Notes under the pieces: generated by a model
The model's input: the letters and a program-made list of their open reading frames with translations, nothing else
Database searches by the model: none
What the model was told of the DNA's origin: nothing
Source: Cycas panzhihuaensis
Lineage: Eukaryota > Cycadophyta
DNA: 64,000 nucleotides
NCBI GenBank assembly: GCA_023213395.1
Contig: CM041465.1
Coordinates: forward strand, 105,841,741 to 105,905,740
Reading direction: 5' to 3'
Shown: piece after piece, positions 60,340 to 64,000 of the stretch
Layout: each line of letters begins with the position of its first letter
How positions within the stretch are numbered: the stretch's first letter is position 1
Translations under genes and position numbers: made by a program

Positions 60340-61847
60340 GTCTTCAATGTTAATTATTTTAACAATCGTATAAATACGATTCCACTTTTTGATGGTCGTG
60401 ATTAGTGAGCCACTGTAAGTGTATGCTTTTCCTATTAACCTTCTTGTTTTATTGATGTAAAACTTGACTAACACTTCAATATCTCAGAATAATATTTCGT
60501 AAATGTTGATGTTGATTTGCCACTATTAATAATAAAAATTTCTTAAATATGACTCGTCCAACTGAAGTTGTATGTTAGTAATTCAATTGTTATAATAAGA
60601 GATAATGTTTAGGACTAATAAACAATAGAATGGTGATATGTGGGAGCTTACTTTCCTATAATATTTAATAGGAAGTAAATGTGATAATTACAAGGTTTTA
60701 AAGACAAACCCTTCTATTTGCGTGATAGTTGCAAATTAATGTAATGTTACAACACTATGTAACAATGAATGGATAGCAAATGTATTAAAGTGAATGTTAT
60801 AATTTAATTTATAAATTAGATATTAATGAATGTGACTATGATTTGGCGGCTACTAAGAATGTATTGAAGTGAATCTTATAAATTAATTTATATAATCGAT
60901 ATTAATGACTTGAATAAATATTAAGAATATGAATATATATTGAGAGAATAATGTAATATATATAATTAATTAAATATGTCAAAATTGAATTTAATATAGG
61001 TTTGCGCTACTAGTCAATCATGTGATGTATCGTATTGCGCTATAATTAAAACGTTCGATTTATAAAATCGAATTCGTATCGTCCAAATTCTGGAAGCTTC
61101 TAAAAGAAGTTAGCCGGCTTTAAGAAAAACAGAAGAATGCACAGGTAATGGGACTGAATGGAAGACGCTGAGGAAGGACGCAGATGCCAAGGACACACGG
61201 AACAGAAGACGCTGAGGAAGACGCAGGGAAGACGCTGAGGAAGACGCAGGGAAGACGCTGAGGAAGAATGCAGATAAGGTCCAATAAATTGGGAACGCAA
61301 TAGAGGAGGATATGTACGGAAAACGTAGAGAAGGACGCAGAGAAGGACAGGTGCGGAAGACGGGCAGATTGGATAAAAATGCGGTGGAAGACTGCTTAGA
61401 TGCCAAGACGCATGCATAATTGGAACAAGGTTTCGCTGTTTGAAGACGTGGAGATGAGAGAGATGGCAAATAATGGAATTCCCAGAAATGGGTATCAACC
61501 TGTGATGAGCCCAACGCTAAGAACGATGAGAAACCTGTGATGAGAACACAATGAAAATACAAGAAAAACCAATGAATGGCTAAGACCAAAAAGTGGAGAT
61601 ACGTATATGTGTTGAGAAATGTGCTCACAGATATATCAATTATATCAGTGTGATGTCGTAACACTTATTTCTGCTATTATAACAATGTGCAGCGCTAATC
61701 AAAATAGATGATGTAACACAGATTTCAAATGACAACAATATTGGATGGAACGAGGAGATAACTGTCAATGAAACGGAAGATTATTGCATATATATGATGG
61801 ATGTGCACCCTGATGATGGTAGAGTTCAGGATAGTAAAGTCCAGGAA
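60340..61847 (-). other. Leader of D between primer site and gag
   Basis: About 1.5 kb, AT-rich near gag and purine-rich (plus strand) near 61150-61350. No conserved protein recognised; the long minus-strand frames at 61100-61664 are Ser/Leu/Phe-rich products of the gaagacgctgagg repeats. May hold packaging and dimerisation signals. Confidence 0.6.
61205..61273. repeat. 23-bp tandem repeat in leader of D
   Basis: Three units starting gaagacgctgaggaag; the first two are identical, the third diverges at its end. Related gaagacgctgaggaag pieces lie just left. Confidence 0.9.
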
Positions 61848-61861
61848 CTGCTCTGATACCA
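61848..61861 (-). promoter_or_regulatory. Primer-binding site of D
   Basis: TGGTATCAGAGCAG on the minus strand, two bases from the LTR; complements the 3' end of initiator-Met tRNA. Confidence 0.92.
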
Positions 61862-61863
61862 CT

Positions 61864-62107
61864 TGTTGCGAACCTAGTTCGTAATTTGAAGACAACTAAG
61901 TTGAGTAATAGAGCACGCCAGAACGCTGGAGCAGGTTATAGTCAATTGACCAAATTTGATTGATAAGATAAAAGATATGATGTCCATGTTACAATTGGTG
62001 CTCAATTTATATGCACATTAGGCCCTTTCATGGAGGGTTGTGCCTGTTCAAAAGCACCTAATATTTAATTAATTAAATAAAGCTTTTGCTTAAGGAGGTT
62101 CATAACA
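61864..62107 (-). repeat. 5' LTR of D, 244 bp
   Basis: See 58236-58479; one mismatch between the two. Confidence 0.96.
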
Positions 62108-62112
62108 GGATA
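62108..62112. repeat. Target site duplication of D (right)
   Basis: ggata, repeat of 58231-58235. Confidence 0.93.
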
Positions 62113-63323
62113 GTTTAATTCAGCAGCAACGAGAGTGCGGTTGATAAAATAAATAGCCCTCTCGCCTCCCGACCGTCCTCCCGCGAGCATTACGCCTGTG
62201 GATTCGATTCTGCCGAGGTGTATAGGATGAAGGGCCTATCAAAGCAATGAGGCGCCAGTGTAGGGGCAGAAACGAGAGCTTCCTTGAGCCCTACAAAGGC
62301 CTTTTGGGTCTTGTCTGACCAAACAAAAAGGGCTCCCTTCTTTAATAGGTTCGTAAGAGGCTTGGCATTTACGGCGAAGTTTGCCAAAAAATGCCTCAGG
62401 AAACCAAGCCTGCCTAGAAATGACTTAATTTGTCGTTGGGTCCTAGGTGGCGGCATGTCAAGGATTGCCTTGACTTTTTCCGGATCGATTTGGATTCCTT
62501 GCTGGGACACGAGGAAACCCAAGAGATTGCCTGAAGTGACGGCAAACACGCATTTCAGTGGGTTTAGACTAACGTGATACTTGCGGCATCTTGCGAAGAT
62601 GGCACGTAAGTCGGAGGGATGATGGGCCATGGCGCGAGAAAGGCCGATCATATCGTCCATGAAGACCTCCAACATATTATTGATGAGGTCGTGAAAGATA
62701 AAATGTATGGCTCTTTGATAAGTAGCCCCTGCATTCTTAAGACTAAAGGGCATTGCCTTGTAGGCAAAGGTACCCCATGGCGTAGTGAAGGCCGTCTTAT
62801 GGCAGTCTTCAGGAGAAATCAATCAAGTTATAGTCGAGAAGTCATCCATCAAGGACATAACTTCGAATCTAGCTGTACGATCGATTATTTAATTGATGAA
62901 GGGAAGAGGAAAGTTGTCCTTAGGACAAGCATTGTTGATGTCGCGAAAATCATTACAAATACGAATGGTCCCGTTCTTCTTAGCAACAGGAACGATATTC
63001 GATACCCACTTAGGGTAGTCGATGAGAGAAATGAGTCCTGCATCCAGAAGCTTCTCAACCTCCATCTTAATGGCAGCTGAAAGGTTTGGGTGAAGGGGAT
63101 GTTGCTTTTGATGCACTAGGCAAGCGTCAGGAAAGGTTGTAAGGTTATGCGTGACGATGGAGGGGTTAATGCCCTTCATGTCCGAGTAGTCCCATGCGAA
63201 TACATCGCAGAATTCCCGGAACAGGAGGGAGTATTCCCTCACTTCGTTAGGAGTACATTCCCTTCCTACCTTAATGACCTTGTCCGGGGCAAGGACTATG
63301 TCCTGAGTTGCCCCCATGCGCAT
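62113..63323 (-). pseudogene. Tat reverse transcriptase and start of RNase H (A2)
   Basis: Two open pieces. 63323-62889 has DIVLAPDKVIKVG, CDVFAWDYSDMKGI, HPLHPNLSAAIKMEVEKLLDAG, YPKWVSNIVPVAKKNGTIRI and DFRDINNACPKDN. 62822-62190 has TPWGTFAYKAMPF, the active site LEVFMDDMIGLS with both Asp residues (FMDD), NPLKCVFAVTSGNLLGFLVS, KSFLGRLGFLRHF and the TSAE start of RNase H. Between them one base is missing near 62840 relative to C and a stop lies at about 62889. RNase H is then split by D at 62112. RT would be inactive as one protein. Confidence 0.9.
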
Positions 63324-64000
63324 GGCATTCCCCTCCTTGAAATGGAGAGGGGTAAGATCAACCGGAAGAGAAGAAACAGAAGAAGGGATTGGGTCGGCTA
63401 ATGTGGACCCAATCGTTAAGACCTTCTAGTGGCCAAGCTTGTGGTGACTAGGAGGTAAACTGGGCATGGAACCTGCTAAGTACTCCAGCAAAGCCTCATC
63501 GTCTTCGAAGTAGTCCACCCCACGGATGACCTGACTTCGAATGGACGAGGTGCGGGATAGCGTGGGAGAGATAGGACTAGTATGGCCTGAAAACTGCCCA
63601 TTATCCCTGAGAGAATCTAAAGGAGAGTCAAGGAGAGGTCCCTCGTAAAAAGCAAGAGGGAAACTCTCAACATCATCACCTACGGGAGGTGATGGGATGG
63701 AAGAGCCAGGAACGTGATGATCAACATGCGCAATGTCATGTGACATATGAAAATGATCAGGCTCTACAATAAAAGGGGTCATAGAAGGAAACCTAGGACC
63801 AGGAGGATGCCCCACATTAGTGCGGAGGAATGAAACTAGGTGAGGACGATCCTCATTCTCGCTATGGGACCCGTCATCATCAAACATGACGAGGTACCCA
63901 TAGCTCCCGACACCAATGGGGGCGAAATGCGTCAAATCAGGAGAAGAAGATATGGGATCTTCTTCACGGTAAGAGGAATCAGGGATTCCAATGGAGCAAG
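63324..64000 (-). pseudogene. Protease-RT linker of Tat polyprotein (A2)
   Basis: Open from 63935 to 63426 with FAPIGVGSYGYLVMF, SHSENEDRPHLVSF and DYFEDDEALLEYLAGS; matches C 39541-40319 but better preserved. It joins protease and RT and has no known domain. The protease itself is past the window edge. Confidence 0.75.

Larger units (their letters stand above)
58236..62107 (-). mobile_element. Gag-protease-only Ty3/gypsy element D, 3872 bp, recent
   Basis: Complete insertion: two 244-bp LTRs (TGTTACGAACC...GGTTCATAACA, with inverted ends), exact 5-bp duplication ggata, initiator-Met tRNA primer site, about 1.5 kb leader, one gag-protease frame, purine tract. RT, RNase H and integrase are absent; the protease frame runs directly into the short pol-like tail MFRGRNISRG and the purine tract. 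So it must depend on another element's enzymes. LTRs differ at one position, so it inserted very recently and is the youngest element here. Short LTRs and primer site suit a small chromovirus-like (for example Reina-type) Ty3 relative, but without RT this is unsure. Confidence 0.92.
49261..64000 (-). mobile_element. Tat-type Ty3/gypsy element A2, interrupted by D
   Basis: Same family as A1, opposite orientation. On the minus strand: protease-RT linker (from the window edge), RT, RNase H (split by D), integrase, opposite-strand PMD-like gene, second RNase H, purine tract, 3' LTR ending at 49261 inside C's LTR. The flank ctctc (49256-49260) is the candidate target duplication. Gag, protease and the 5' LTR lie beyond 64000. 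Confidence 0.93.

Noticed and set aside
61100-61664. Minus-strand frames of 132 and 184 codons in the leader of D
   Set aside because: Overlapping Ser/Leu/Phe-rich frames generated by purine-rich repeats; two overlapping frames cannot both be real and neither shows a domain.

Overview
This window looks like nuclear DNA from a seed plant with a large, repeat-rich genome (conifer, cycad or similar, or a large-genome angiosperm; the sequence does not decide which). I found no host gene. Almost everything recognisable is LTR retrotransposon: Ty3/gypsy elements of the Tat type, a smaller Ty3 element, Ty1/copia elements and a short non-coding LTR element. Element names (A1, A2, B, C, D, E, F, G, H, J, K) are mine. 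Most families were recognised by eye from conserved protein motifs, LTR ends (TG...CA), primer-binding sites and polypurine tracts, without database searches.

Layout. 1-9322: 3' part of Tat element A1 (+), from integrase to its 3' LTR, inserted into the gag of copia element E (-, 9323-11189). 11190-13129: AT-rich DNA with a TA array. 13130-15650: small LTR element K. 15694-18791: decayed Ty3 element J (+). From here rightwards each element interrupts the one before it: J by copia H (- , 18792-23438), H by copia F (-, 23439-about 26035), F by G (+, about 26036-26630), G by Tat element B (-, 26631-33452), B by Tat element C (+, 33453-49260), C's 3' LTR by Tat element A2 (-, 49261-64000 and beyond), and A2's RNase H by element D (-, 58236-62107), the only insertion with both ends and a target duplication inside the window. 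The missing halves of J, H, F, G, B, C and A2 are expected past base 64000 in reverse order.

The four Tat elements (A1, A2, B, C) share one architecture: LTR (2.6-3.4 kb), gag, protease, RT, RNase H, integrase, then a gene on the opposite strand encoding a plant-mobile-domain-like (PMD-like) protein, then a second RNase H on the sense strand, polypurine tract, LTR. The opposite-strand gene has its own TATA box 166-167 bp before its ATG in all four copies, and a conserved exon/intron layout (tiny first exon of 8 codons, intron of about 0.5 kb, long second exon, short second intron, third exon with coiled-coil-like and Ser/Arg-rich tail). The second RNase H is open and has all its expected acidic residues in A1 and A2, is frameshifted in B and has lost the first Asp in C. 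The gag-pol reading frames are broken in every Tat copy seen.

Most notable points: the spliced antisense gene with its constant promoter spacing; families of perfect or near-perfect palindromes that occur both in its first intron and in the LTRs; and element D, a very recent gag-protease-only retrotransposon (LTRs differ at 1 of 244 positions) whose single long frame is cut by three stop codons that all fit C-to-T change.
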